A DNA stretch of 64,000 nt from Lewinellaceae bacterium (GCA_016719605.1 JADJYW010000015.1:1-64000), one strand, 5' to 3'. Shown: positions 48,501 to 57,760, numbered from the stretch's first letter. Translations and numbers: made by a program. The notes: generated by a model from the sequence alone, not told the origin.

Positions 48501-49199
48501 ATGTATTTTCAGACCACTATTTTTCAAAAAATCCGGCACTCGCGCAGCCTTGGCCACCGCGCACCGACGCTGGTTTTCGTGCTGTCGGCACTTGTTTTGC
48601 CCGTCCAGTCCGCACACGCCCAACTGCGCGCGGGCGAACGCCACTACGACGATCAGGACTATCCCGGCGCAGAAAATGCGTACAGCCAAGAACAAAACGA
48701 CCCGACAGCCCTGTACAATGCCGGCAATGCCGCGTACCGGCAAGGCAAGTACGCCGTAGCGGCACAGTGGTTCCAGCAGGCTGCGGCTGCGCCCTCGGCC
48801 GTCCGCGCCGACGCTTTTTTTAACCTCGGCAATGCATACCTGCAATTGGGCCAATTCCGGGAAGCCATAACCGCCTACGAACGCAGTCTGCGCCTGAAAC
48901 CCAGCCGGCCCGACGGCAAAAAAAACCTGCAAATCGCCCGGAATAAACTGCGCGAACAACAAAACCCGCCCCCACCGCCGCCGCCCCCACCACCGCCGCC
49001 GCCGCCGCCGCCCAGCAACGCGTTTGTGGATCAGGCCCGGCAGCCACAAAAAAAAGAGACCCCGTCGGGGGACATGACCGCCGAGGCGGCCCGCCGGCTG
49101 CTGGACGGCACCATCGAACAGGAGGAAATCAAAAATGCCCGCCGATACCGGGCGTTGCCGCCGGAAGCAAATCCGGGGAAGGCCAAGCGAGACTGGTGA
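48501..49199 (+). CDS. TPR protein resembling BatC
   Basis: 232 residues. An N-terminal hydrophobic stretch (LVFVLSALVLPVQSAHAQ) after ~20 basic residues acts as signal peptide. TPR units follow: LRAGERHYDDQDYPGAENAY, YNAGNAAYRQGKYAVAAQWF and FNLGNAYLQLGQFREAITAYERSL (about residues 40-145). A run of about 16 prolines (near 48967-49012) leads to a C-terminal region MTAEAARRLLDGTIEQEEI ending in RDW, similar to aerotolerance protein BatC. The usual bat operon genes are not adjacent, so orthology is uncertain. Periplasmic. Confidence 0.65.
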   Translation: MYFQTTIFQKIRHSRSLGHRAPTLVFVLSALVLPVQSAHAQLRAGERHYDDQDYPGAENAYSQEQNDPTALYNAGNAAYRQGKYAVAAQWFQQAAAAPSAVRADAFFNLGNAYLQLGQFREAITAYERSLRLKPSRPDGKKNLQIARNKLREQQNPPPPPPPPPPPPPPPPSNAFVDQARQPQKKETPSGDMTAEAARRLLDGTIEQEEIKNARRYRALPPEANPGKAKRDW

Positions 49200-49315
49200 G
49201 CCGGAAAAATGATGCAAGAAAAAATGTTTTGACAAACTATACACTTGGTTACATTTGCCCAAGCCGGAATAATAGTTCAGTCTAGTTTATCACTACAAAA
49301 CGAAACATCATTAGC

Positions 49316-49672
49316 ATGAAAAACACTCTGATCTCTTCTGCTATCACACTTGTGGTTGGCTTTTTGGCCAATAAATTCCTGCCCGCAGGCTCCGCTACCT
49401 GGGCTGTACCGCTCGTCAGCGCCGTAGCAGGCGTGCTGCTCAAACAAAATCCAAAAGACGGCGCCGCCTCGGGCGCAATGGGCGGCGGCGCACTCGGTAT
49501 CCTCGCCAGTGTACTGGGAGACCCCAGTATCGGCGGTGTTTTGAGTGGTGTGCTGGGGGGTGAAACCGCCAATGGACTGCTCGGTTCCCTGCTCGGCGGA
49601 GGCATTCTCGGCGGCGCCGGAGGCGGTATCGGTGGTTTCCTGCAAGGCATGCTCAACAAAGGAAAATCCTGA
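49316..49672 (+). CDS. Small glycine-rich membrane-associated protein
   Basis: 118 residues. Two hydrophobic segments (LISSAITLVVGFLANKFL, TWAVPLVSAVAGVLL) are followed by a low-complexity Gly/Ala/Leu region (GAMGGGALGILASVLG ... GGGIGGFLQGMLNKGKS). TACATTTG at 49250-49257 with TTTG 18 bp upstream (49228-49231) forms a plausible promoter, and a strong terminator follows at 49697, so it is probably a monocistronic real gene. No family recognised. Confidence 0.7.
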   Translation: MKNTLISSAITLVVGFLANKFLPAGSATWAVPLVSAVAGVLLKQNPKDGAASGAMGGGALGILASVLGDPSIGGVLSGVLGGETANGLLGSLLGGGILGGAGGGIGGFLQGMLNKGKS

Positions 49673-49696
49673 TCCGGATTCAAAAAATAAATTAGT

Positions 49697-49735
49697 CCCC
49701 CGTTGGTCTTCGGCTGCCAACGGGGGATTTTTTTT
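49697..49735 (+). terminator. Intrinsic terminator of the glycine-rich gene
   Basis: cccccgttgg (49697-49706) and ccaacggggg (49717-49726) form a perfect 10-bp stem, followed by A and eight T. Confidence 0.92.
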
Positions 49736-49882
49736 GGAAAAAACTCAAACGGAGTCAGGGTATGCCTGCCCCCTCCGTGTCTCCATTCGATTTTTCCAAA
49801 ATTTGGTTACGGGTGAAAAATCAGGGCGTGCAGCACACGGATGCCGCACGCCATTTTTCTGAAAAAACACAACACGAAAAAT

Positions 49883-52231
49883 ATGCACAAAAACATCCTT
49901 TTCCCGCTGCTCCTGCTGCTGGCCTGCTCGGCCGGCGCCCAAACCTACACCCAAACCCTGAAAGGCGCCGTGCTCGATAAAGCCGTGAAAACACCACTTA
50001 TCGGCGCCACGGTAGTACTCTTGACGACAAAGCAACCGATAGGCACCTCAACGGATTCCGACGGAAGGTTCCGACTGCCGTCGGTGCCGGTGGGCAAACA
50101 CACCCTGCGCGTGACGTACCTCGGATACAAAGAAGTGATCATACCGAACATTGCGCTCTACTCCGGCAAAGAAGCAGAACTCACCATCGAACTGGAGGAG
50201 GATCTGATAACCACCCGGGAAGTGGTCATCCGGGCCAAAACAGTGAAACAAAAACCGCTGAATGAACTGTCCACCGTGAGTGCGCGCACCTTTTCCGTAG
50301 ACGAAACCCAGCGCTTCGCAGCCGCGGTGAACGACCCCGGGCGCATGGCGTCTTCCTTCGCAGGCGTGGCCATGTCCAACGACGGCAGCAACACCATTGC
50401 CATTCGCGGCAACGCCCCCAACGGCCTGCTTTGGCGCATGGAGGGGGTGGACATCCCCAACCCCAACCACTTTTCCGCCGTGGGCACCTCGGGCGGTGGT
50501 ATCTCAATCCTGAGTGCGCAGGTGCTGTCCAACTCCGATTTCGTCACCGGCGCCTTCGCTGCCGAATACGGCAACGCACTGTCCGGCGTGTTCGACCTGA
50601 AACTGCGCAAAGGCAACGCCGAAAAGCGCGAATTCACCTTGCAGGCCGGCTTGCTTGGCCTCGATGCCGCCGCCGAAGGACCGCTGCGCATCGGCAAACA
50701 AACCGGTTCTTTTTTGGTCAACTACCGCTACTCCACCCTCTCGGTACTGGGCAAACTCGGCGTCAATCTCGGCGACGCCCAAACGGACTTCCAGGACCTG
50801 TCGTTCAACCTCTGGATGCCGGCCGGGAAATTGGGCCAGTTCACGCTCTTCGGCATGGGCGGCCTCAGCGACCAAAAATACGAGGGCCAGGCCGATTCCC
50901 TGCTGTGGAACGACAACGGCGACAAACAGTATTCATGGGATTTCAAAGCCAATACCGGCGTGGTGGGCCTGACCCACAGCCTGGTGCTGGGCGACAATAC
51001 TTTCCTGCGTAACGTAGTGGCCGTGTCCGGCGCCGGCAACGGCGCCCGCACCGACGAGTTCCAAAAAGACTATTCCCTGCGCCGCCTGTTCGACGGCGGG
51101 TATGACCAGGTGAAAACCACCGTTTCGTCCACGCTGACGCACAAATTCAATGCCCGGCACCTGCTGCGCACCGGCGCGTACGTCAATTTTATGGACTACA
51201 ATTTCCGGCAAAACGAATGGGACGACGAAGCCGAGCGGCTCGTGGAACAACTGCGCAATACCGGCACGAGCGCGTCCGCCAATGCTTTTGCCCAGTGGCA
51301 GTACCGCGCCTCCGAACGCCTGACCCTGAATGCCGGCGTGCACGCCCTCTATTTTTCCCTGAACAATACCCGGTCGGTGGAACCTCGCGCGGCAGTCCGG
51401 TACGCATTCAACGAACGGCAGTCCGTGAGCGTCGGCTATGGCTTGCACAGCCAACTGCAACCGCTGGGCGTGTATTTTATCAAAAATGAAACCGGTATGC
51501 AACCCAACCGCGATCTGGAACTGACCCGGGCACACCACCTTGTGCTGTCGTACGACCACACGCTGCCGGGCAACTGGCGCCTGAAACCGGAACTGTACTA
51601 CCAGGCGCTGTTCGATGTGCCGGTGACCCGCGATGCACGCGACGCCTTTTCGATGCTGAACGTGATCGAAGGATTTTCAGGCGAAATTTTGACCAACCGG
51701 GGCAAGGGCCGCAACTATGGCGCCGAACTGACGGTGGAGAAATTCCTGACCAACGGATTTTATTTTCTGCTGTCCACGGCGCTGTTCCAGTCCGAATACC
51801 AGGGTTCCGACGCGGTGTGGCGCAGTACGCGCTTCAACTCCAACTTTGTCAATAGCCTCGTGACGGGCAAGGAATGGAACTGGAATCGGGGTCGAAAAAA
51901 CCGCACGTTCGGCATCAACCTGAAACTGACCGCAATGGGCGGCCTGCGCGAAACGCCCATTGATCTGGCGGCTTCCATCGGGCAGGGCAAAACCGTACGC
52001 GACGAAAACCGCGCCTTCGAGGAACGTATGCCCAACTACTTCCGCCTCGACACGGGTTTCAAAATCAAACGCAACTACGAACGCCTGACGACCACGCTGG
52101 GGCTGGACATCCAAAACACCACCAACCGGGAAAACATATTCGGGCGGTACTACGACGACAAAAGCCAAACGATCAAATACTGGTACCAGGCGCCGCTGAT
52201 TCCGGTGCTGAGCTACCGTGTGGAATTTTAG
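49883..52231 (+). CDS. TonB-dependent receptor with carboxypeptidase-like N-terminal domain
   Basis: 782 residues from ATG 49883, which begins the signal peptide (MHKNILFPLLLLLACSAGAQ). Residues ~25-105 form a CarboxypepD_reg-like domain (LKGAVLDKAVKTPLIGATVV, LRVTYLGYKE). The plug region follows (FAAAVNDPGRMASSFAGVAM, TIAIRGNAPNGLLWRMEGV, ALSGVFDLKLRKG) and then a long barrel ending in the strand VLSYRVEF. The length is typical of Bacteroidota receptors of this class. Substrate unknown; no SusD-like partner or TonB/ExbBD gene is close. The palindromic element at 52249 starts 18 bp downstream. Confidence 0.88.
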   Translation: MHKNILFPLLLLLACSAGAQTYTQTLKGAVLDKAVKTPLIGATVVLLTTKQPIGTSTDSDGRFRLPSVPVGKHTLRVTYLGYKEVIIPNIALYSGKEAELTIELEEDLITTREVVIRAKTVKQKPLNELSTVSARTFSVDETQRFAAAVNDPGRMASSFAGVAMSNDGSNTIAIRGNAPNGLLWRMEGVDIPNPNHFSAVGTSGGGISILSAQVLSNSDFVTGAFAAEYGNALSGVFDLKLRKGNAEKREFTLQAGLLGLDAAAEGPLRIGKQTGSFLVNYRYSTLSVLGKLGVNLGDAQTDFQDLSFNLWMPAGKLGQFTLFGMGGLSDQKYEGQADSLLWNDNGDKQYSWDFKANTGVVGLTHSLVLGDNTFLRNVVAVSGAGNGARTDEFQKDYSLRRLFDGGYDQVKTTVSSTLTHKFNARHLLRTGAYVNFMDYNFRQNEWDDEAERLVEQLRNTGTSASANAFAQWQYRASERLTLNAGVHALYFSLNNTRSVEPRAAVRYAFNERQSVSVGYGLHSQLQPLGVYFIKNETGMQPNRDLELTRAHHLVLSYDHTLPGNWRLKPELYYQALFDVPVTRDARDAFSMLNVIEGFSGEILTNRGKGRNYGAELTVEKFLTNGFYFLLSTALFQSEYQGSDAVWRSTRFNSNFVNSLVTGKEWNWNRGRKNRTFGINLKLTAMGGLRETPIDLAASIGQGKTVRDENRAFEERMPNYFRLDTGFKIKRNYERLTTTLGLDIQNTTNRENIFGRYYDDKSQTIKYWYQAPLIPVLSYRVEF

Positions 52232-52248
52232 CAGTAGCGGTGGAATTT

Positions 52249-52410
52249 AGAGCGTGTTTAAAATTTAGTCGCTGGGCTACGGACGGCCAATTTCATTTCT
52301 ATCTTCGTTAAAATTTTCGCCGTAGGCACCCGGCTACGGCTGCAAATTTTGCCTCAATAGAAACAAAATTTGCTCGCCCTCGCTCCAGCACTAAAATTTA
52401 AACACGCTCT
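52249..52410. repeat. Palindromic element family B, copy 2
   Basis: 162 bp bounded by perfect 20-bp inverted repeats agagcgtgtttaaaatttag (52249-52268) and ctaaaatttaaacacgctct (52391-52410). The core has ccgtagg..ccggctacgg. Same length and core layout as 3301-3461 with different terminal arms. It fills the gap between the convergent receptor and protease genes. Confidence 0.7.
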
Positions 52411-52427
52411 TATTCCGCCGGGGGCTT

Positions 52428-53456
52428 TTACTTCAATTCCCCCGGCACCACGGTCATTCGTTTCAGGCCACCGTCGCGCAGCACCCAGAGGTTGACGGGG
52501 CGGCCGATGGTTTCTTCGTCCAGCGCCTTGTGCAGGGCGTCAATGGAATCCATGGGCTTGCCCTCGAACTGCACGATGACGTCGCCGGCGCGCAGGTCGG
52601 CCAGTGCTGCCGGGCCGCCATTTTCGAGGCTCTGGATTTGGATTCCGCCCTTGGTATCGAGTTGCAGGGTATTCAGCCATTTTGGCGGGAGCGGCACCGT
52701 TTGGGCGCCAACGCCGATGAATCCGCGGCGCACGCGGCCTTCGAGGATGAGTTTACCCACCACGAATTTGGCGAGGTCGGAGGCTACGGCAAAACATAGT
52801 CCCTGTGCGGGTAAAATAACGGCCGTGTTGACCCCGATGACGTTCCCGTACGAGTCCACCAGCGGTCCGCCGCTGTTGCCGGGGTTGAGGGCGGCATCCG
52901 TCTGGATTACATCGTCAATCAGGCGACCGCTTTGGCTGCGCAGCGTACGCCCGAGGGCACTAACAACTCCCGCCGTCACGGAGTACTGGAACCCGAACGG
53001 GTTGCCGATCGCGATGGCGATTTGCCCCACTTGCAGGCGGCGGCTCTCGCCGAACGTGACGGTTGCGAGGTTTTCGCCGTCCATTTTGACCACGGCGAGA
53101 TCGGTAGCCGGGTCGTCGCCCACTACCTGCGCCTGGAAGGTGCGGCCATCCTGCAGGGTGCCCTCGATGCGTTCGGCGCCACTGACAACATGGCTGTTGG
53201 TCACGACAAATCCGTCGCTGCTGATAATGAATCCGCTGCCCGTACCGGCAGTCCCCTGGGGTTGCGCCGGCCGGCGGCCTTGTTGTTTTTTCTCTACTTT
53301 CAGGTGTACAACGGCGTTGCTCACGCGCTGCGTGACACCGATGACGGTGCGGGAATAGGCATCGAGCAGTGCGGCTTCTTCGATTATGGTTTGCTGGTAA
53401 GGCCGGGTGTCGGTATTGACCGAAGTGCCCTCGGCAAAAATGTGTTGCTGGATCAT
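52428..53456 (-). CDS. Trypsin-like serine protease (S1C/HtrA type) with PDZ domain
   Basis: 342 residues from ATG 53456 (MIQQHIFAEGTSV). An in-frame extension to 53540 would be encoded by the family C repeat and is rejected. The catalytic triad is visible: His in TNSHVVSGAERIEG, Asp in DPATDLAVVKMD, Ser in LNPGNSGGPLVDSYG. A single C-terminal PDZ domain (RRGFIGVGAQTV, DLRAGDVIVQFEGKPM) completes the HtrA layout. No signal peptide or membrane anchor is seen, so the site of action is unclear and may be cytoplasmic, unlike typical DegP. Family role: degradation or chaperoning of misfolded proteins. Confidence 0.88.
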   Translation of the reverse strand: MIQQHIFAEGTSVNTDTRPYQQTIIEEAALLDAYSRTVIGVTQRVSNAVVHLKVEKKQQGRRPAQPQGTAGTGSGFIISSDGFVVTNSHVVSGAERIEGTLQDGRTFQAQVVGDDPATDLAVVKMDGENLATVTFGESRRLQVGQIAIAIGNPFGFQYSVTAGVVSALGRTLRSQSGRLIDDVIQTDAALNPGNSGGPLVDSYGNVIGVNTAVILPAQGLCFAVASDLAKFVVGKLILEGRVRRGFIGVGAQTVPLPPKWLNTLQLDTKGGIQIQSLENGGPAALADLRAGDVIVQFEGKPMDSIDALHKALDEETIGRPVNLWVLRDGGLKRMTVVPGELK

Positions 53457-53493
53457 GACGGGTGTGGTTTTGTTTTTCACCGAAGTGAATCTC

Positions 53494-53733
53494 TCCACAC
53501 TACCGGACATTTTTGAAACGAGAGGCTGTCTCAAAAGCATGGCTTTGACGGGAATTGATTTTTTTTCAGACAGGATTTACAAGATTTACAGGATAAATGA
53601 GGCGACTCCGTCGCCGAAAATCCTGTAAATCCTTTTTATCCTGTCAAAAAATGAATTCGCCTGTCAACGGCGCAATACGGTGCGGACTTATGAGACAGCC
53701 TCTGGATACCAGAAAAATAAAAATATCCAGTAG
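53494..53733. repeat. Palindromic element family C, copy 2 (nested)
   Basis: The inner unit 53521-53703 (183 bp) is nearly identical to 37442-37623; one substitution (gagacagcctct against gagacggcctct) and one extra T in the T run are visible. Outer arms ccacactaccggacattttt (53494 onward) and the diverged aaaaatatccagtagtatgg flank it as in copy 1. It lies directly upstream of the S1C protease start. Confidence 0.85.
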
Positions 53734-53806
53734 TATGGAATCTCTTACTGCGCAAAAGCGTGCCACATGCGTCTGTCTGCCATTTTGGCGGCAACTTACC
53801 GCTCCA

Positions 53807-55095
53807 TCACTCCCCGAGCCAGATTTTGCCGTTGCGCATTACAAAAACCACACGCTCCATGGCGCGGATATCGGCGAACGGGTCTCCGTCCACAGCGATG
53901 ATATCGGCGGGGCGAGCGGGGGCAATGGTGCCAACCTGATCTTGCAGCCCCATCAGTTCGGCGGCATGCACGGTGGCTGCGCGGAGGATGTCCCAGGTTT
54001 TCATGCCTGCCTTGGCCATAAATTGAAATTCCAGGTTGTTTTTGCCATGCGGAAACACACCCGAATCGGTGCCGAAGGCAATTTTAACGCCGCTCCGGTA
54101 CGCGCGTCCGAGGGTTTCGGTGATTTTGGGGCCGATACCGAGCGCTTTTTCGCGCACCACTTCCGGAAAAAATCCGGGGGCATACTGCGCACTGTCGCTC
54201 ACGGCCCAGCCGGCGGTGAGCGTGGGCACATACCAGGTGCCCTTTTCTTTCATAATGCGGAGGGTTTCGTCGCTCATAAACGTACCGTGTTCAATACTGG
54301 CTACCCCGGCCAGCGCGGCGCGGCGGATACCCTCGTCGCCATGAGCGTGTGCGGCCACGCGCACGCCGAGGTCGGCGGCGGTGCGCACGATAGCCTCGAG
54401 TTCGTCTTCGGCATAGTGGGGCAGCCGGCCGTCGCGGGCGAGGCTGAGCACGCCGCCGGTAGCGGCTACTTTGATGAGGTCGGCGCCGCGTTTCACCTGG
54501 TTGCGTACGGCAGCGCGGCAGGCATCCGGGCCGTCGGCAATGCCCTCTTCGAAGCCGGGAGGCGGATCGAACAAGTCCCAGCGGGAGCCTGTGGTGATGT
54601 CGCCGTGCCCCCGGTGATGCTGAGTACTTTGCCTGCGGTCAGGATACGCGGCCCGGGCACCCAGCCCTGGTTGATGGCATTGCGCAGGGCGATATTGGCC
54701 GCGCGTCCGCCCAGATCGCGCACGGTGGTGAACCCGGCCTCCAGCGTGCGTTTGGCATACACCGTACCCCGGATGGCGGCTTCGGTATCGTTGAGGGTAT
54801 AGCGCTCGGTGTACGATGTGCGGCTTTGTTCCCATTCGAGGTGCACATGGCAGTCTATGAGACCGGGCAGCACGGTTTTGTTTTTCAGATCAATGGCGGA
54901 AATACCGGCGGGCGGGAGGAGGTAGCCTTTTTCGATACGAGCGATGCGACCATCTTCCACGACGACGGTCATCCCGGTTTGTACTTGTTCGTCGGTCATG
55001 GTGAGCAACCGCCCGCAGTGGAGGTAGGCCGTTTGCGCCGGCAGGGGTATTTGCAGCGCTGTACAGAGGATAGCGAGAAAAAAAACGATACGCAT
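53807..55095 (-). CDS. Exported amidohydrolase (imidazolonepropionase-like / prolidase-like), one frame break
   Basis: ATG 55095 with signal peptide MRIVFFLAILCTALQIPLPA. Metal-dependent amidohydrolase signatures: DCHVHLEW (HxH), GFTTVRDLGG, then after the break LIKVAATGG (carbamylated-Lys region), VAAHAHGDEG, SIEHGTFM and FGTDSGVFPHG with the catalytic Asp. The frame breaks at about 54608-54612: SITGG in the first frame continues as HGDITTGSRWD in the next; one missing base in the C5 run joins them into about 429 residues. Expected in the periplasm, acting on a cyclic amide or dipeptide. The substrate cannot be read. The break is probably a sequence error. Confidence 0.85.
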
Positions 55096-55206
55096 AGTGT
55101 GAATTTGAAAGCCGTTGGGGAGACCGGTAAAGGTAAGCGCATCTGTAACTACCTGTGCAAGGGCAACACCGCCGCCGCCTTTCCCAAAAATTTTTAAAAG
55201 GGGGTA

Positions 55207-55237
55207 TTGGTTTTGGAAAAAAGGGAACTTACCTTTG
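55207..55237 (+). promoter_or_regulatory. Promoter of tRNA-Asn
   Basis: TTG at 55207-55209 and TACCTTTG at 55230-55237 with a 20-bp spacer match the Bacteroidota consensus. The mature tRNA begins 18 bp after the -7 box. Confidence 0.75.
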
Positions 55238-55255
55238 CCGCCGCTTTTGAAACAA

Positions 55256-55329
55256 GCCTCATTAGCTCAGTTGGTTAGAGCGGCGGACTGTTAATCCGTA
55301 GGTCCAAGGTTCAAGTCCTTGATGAGGCG
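55256..55329 (+). tRNA. tRNA-Asn (anticodon GTT)
   Basis: A 74-nt cloverleaf: acceptor gcctcat pairs with atgaggc, the D-arm is agctcagttggttagagc, the anticodon loop ctgttaa carries GTT inside the typical Asn stem (gcggactgttaatccg), and the T-arm contains ggttcaagtcc. Discriminator G; the CCA end is not encoded. A good promoter lies immediately upstream. Confidence 0.97.
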
Positions 55330-55502
55330 CAACAAGGTCACTGCCAATCGCAGTGGCCTTTTTTGTTGGTATTTTCCACGGCGGTTCGATCTGGCGCCGA
55401 CGCAGTTTTTTGCTTTTGGGCGCAAAGCCGCATCTTTGCGCGCCAGTTTTTGCTTTACTATTCATCCCGCCGGCTTCATTGCCGGCGACAAGAAAATGTA
55501 CC

Positions 55503-56417
55503 ATGAGTTTAGTTGCCGTAGGCACTGTCGCTTTTGATGATATTGAAACCCCGTTTGGCCGCGCCGAAAAAGTGATTGGCGGCGCCTGCACCTATATCGC
55601 GCTGGCCGCCTCCTATTTTGTAAAACCCGTGCAAATCGTGTCGGTCGTAGGTGGCGATTTCCCGCAGGAAATGCTGGACAATCTGGAAAGCCGCGGCGCA
55701 GACCTTGCGGGCCTGCAGGTACGCCCCGATGAAAAATCTTTCTTCTGGGCCGGCAAGTACTACCGGGACATGAACACCCGCGATACGCTGGATACGCAAC
55801 TGAACGTACTGGCCGATTTTGATCCGGTGCTACCTCCGGCCTACCGGCATGCGGAGTTCCTGATGCTCGGCAACCTTACCCCCCAGGTACAACTGCGTGT
55901 ACTGGACCAGCTCCAGAGCCGGCCGAAACTGATCGCTGTGGACACCATGAACTTCTGGATGAACACCGCCATGCCCGACCTGCTTCAGGTGCTGAAACGG
56001 GTGGACGTGCTGACCATCAACGACGAGGAAGCGCGCCAGCTCTCCGGCGAGATATCGCTTGTGAAAGCGGCCAGGATCATCCACCAGATGGGGCCACGTT
56101 TTTTGATTATCAAAAAGGGCGAACACGGGGCGCTGCTGTTTCACGGTGAAGAACTGTTTTATGCGCCGGCGCTGCCCTTGGCAGAGGTTATTGACCCGAC
56201 GGGGGCGGGCGATACTTTCGCCGGCGGTTTTATGGGCTGGCTGGCCAAAACGGGCGATGTGTCTATGGCCAATATGCGCCGGGCGGTCATTTATGGTTCG
56301 ACTATGGCATCCTTCTGCGTAGAAAAATTCAGCGTGCAGCGGTTGCAGGAGCTGGACAGCGATATGATCGAAGGTCGGATCAAACAATTTGCCGACTTGG
56401 TGCATTTCAGGATGTGA
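55503..56417 (+). CDS. PfkB-family sugar/nucleoside kinase
   Basis: 304 residues from ATG 55503 (MSLVAVGTVAFDDIETPFG). The PfkB/ribokinase fold is recognised by GGACTYIALAASYF and VSVVGGDFP near the N-terminus and the anion-hole/catalytic signature VIDPTGAGDTFAGGFMG (about residues 225-241, catalytic Asp in GAGD). Relatives phosphorylate sugars or nucleosides using ATP; the substrate here is not evident. Cytoplasmic. It stands alone between tRNA-Asn and a T9SS gene. Confidence 0.9.
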   Translation: MSLVAVGTVAFDDIETPFGRAEKVIGGACTYIALAASYFVKPVQIVSVVGGDFPQEMLDNLESRGADLAGLQVRPDEKSFFWAGKYYRDMNTRDTLDTQLNVLADFDPVLPPAYRHAEFLMLGNLTPQVQLRVLDQLQSRPKLIAVDTMNFWMNTAMPDLLQVLKRVDVLTINDEEARQLSGEISLVKAARIIHQMGPRFLIIKKGEHGALLFHGEELFYAPALPLAEVIDPTGAGDTFAGGFMGWLAKTGDVSMANMRRAVIYGSTMASFCVEKFSVQRLQELDSDMIEGRIKQFADLVHFRM

Positions 56418-56527
56418 TCGTTAAAAAACGGATGATTTCGGGTCGGACAAACCACCTTTGGCATTCCCGGGCCGGCATACTTTGCCACTTGCATGGGCGT
56501 TTACTTTTCCTAAAAATCGGAATACGG

Positions 56528-57754
56528 ATGCGAAATTTCTCTCTTTTCCTGCTTCTTTTTGGCCTTGGCACAGCCCTTTCGGCACAAAACATCAATGAAA
56601 AACTGGTGTCCTACTTCTCTTTCAGCGAATGCAAAGCGATTGACGAGAGCGGCAATGGTTCCACAGGGGCTTTTATCGGCGACCCGGCGTGCGCGTGCGG
56701 TGTGCGCGACTCGGCTATCCTTTTTGACGGCAAAGGCGACGCGATCTTTTTTGTCGGCCCCCTGACCGACGTATTTACCCTGAGCGACTTCTCGATCAGT
56801 TTTTATATGAAACCGGCGCCGGTTGACCCGAAAATCAGCAACTCGCGGGTTATCATGTCGAAACAGGAAAACTGCGCTACGACGAACCGCGCTTTTTGGG
56901 TGCGTTTGAATCCCAAGACCAAAAAAATCAGTTCGGGTATTAGCCAGAATGACAGCCTCCTCGTATCGGTCACCGCAGACCTGGACCCCGGCACTTGTTG
57001 GCAATACATTACGCTGGTGCGCAACAACACCTCATACGCCCTGTACATCAACGGCAAGTTGCGGGATCAACGGAATTCATCTGCCCGCATTGACCTCACG
57101 TCCAACGCTATTTTCAAAGTAGCCGAACCAATCTGTACGCTTGACAGTGCGTTTTCGGGCGAGGTGGATGAGTTGCGCATTTACAGTCGGGCACTTGGGC
57201 AGGCCGATATTGACGCACTTAATGTGCAACCAGACCGGATACTGACCGGCGATACCATTATTTACTTAGGCAACTCCTTTCAAGTACGCGCCAACCCGGC
57301 CTGCACCGCCAACTTCGGCTGGACGCCCACCACCGGCGTTTCGGACCCTACCGAGGCCGATCCGATTATCACGCCCACGATAACCACAACGTACCGGCTT
57401 AATTTTATTCACCAGGGCTGTACTGCTTTTGACACCTTGCTGGTCAAGGTCATTGACCCGGACACGCTGGACTGCAACCTGATTTTCATCCCCAATGCTT
57501 TCACGCCGAGCGCAACGCCCGGGCGCAACGACGTATTCGGGATCAGCAATCCGAATTCGGTAGACGAGTTTATTTCTTTTGAAGTGTTTGACCGCTGGGG
57601 CGGGCGCGTATTTAATGCCCCCACGGTATTCGATACCTGGGACGGCACCTTTCAGGGCGAACCGGCCAACGCAGGCACTTTCCTGTACCGGCTGCGATAC
57701 CGATGCGACGGAACGGAACGAATAAAGGCGGGGAACCTGACCCTGCTCCGATAA
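56528..57754 (+). CDS. T9SS type-B secreted LamG-domain protein
   Basis: 408 residues from ATG 56528 (MRNFSLFLLLFGLGTALSAQ, a signal peptide). The first ~220 residues form a LamG/concanavalin-like domain (YFSFSECKAIDESGNGSTG, ISFYMKPAP, WQYITLVRNN, ALYINGKL, GEVDELRIYSRAL). An Ig/PKD-like domain follows (FQVRANPACTANFGWTPTTG). The C-terminus (CNLIFIPNAFTPSATPGRND, FEVFDRWGGRVF, WDGTFQGEPANAGTFLYRL) is a CHU_C / gliding-motility-associated type B T9SS signal. Expected secreted or surface-attached, with glycan or protein binding as a likely role. A terminator follows at 57761. Confidence 0.92.
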   Translation: MRNFSLFLLLFGLGTALSAQNINEKLVSYFSFSECKAIDESGNGSTGAFIGDPACACGVRDSAILFDGKGDAIFFVGPLTDVFTLSDFSISFYMKPAPVDPKISNSRVIMSKQENCATTNRAFWVRLNPKTKKISSGISQNDSLLVSVTADLDPGTCWQYITLVRNNTSYALYINGKLRDQRNSSARIDLTSNAIFKVAEPICTLDSAFSGEVDELRIYSRALGQADIDALNVQPDRILTGDTIIYLGNSFQVRANPACTANFGWTPTTGVSDPTEADPIITPTITTTYRLNFIHQGCTAFDTLLVKVIDPDTLDCNLIFIPNAFTPSATPGRNDVFGISNPNSVDEFISFEVFDRWGGRVFNAPTVFDTWDGTFQGEPANAGTFLYRLRYRCDGTERIKAGNLTLLR

Positions 57755-57760
57755 AAAAAG

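Noticed and set aside
53457..53540. Upstream start for the S1C protease
   Set aside because: The extra N-terminus would be encoded by the family C repetitive element; the ATG at 53456 gives a sensible protein start.
55262..55591. Minus-strand open frame overlapping tRNA-Asn
   Set aside because: Its C-terminus is the translation of the antisense of the tRNA, a common artefact; the tRNA and PfkB genes explain this DNA.
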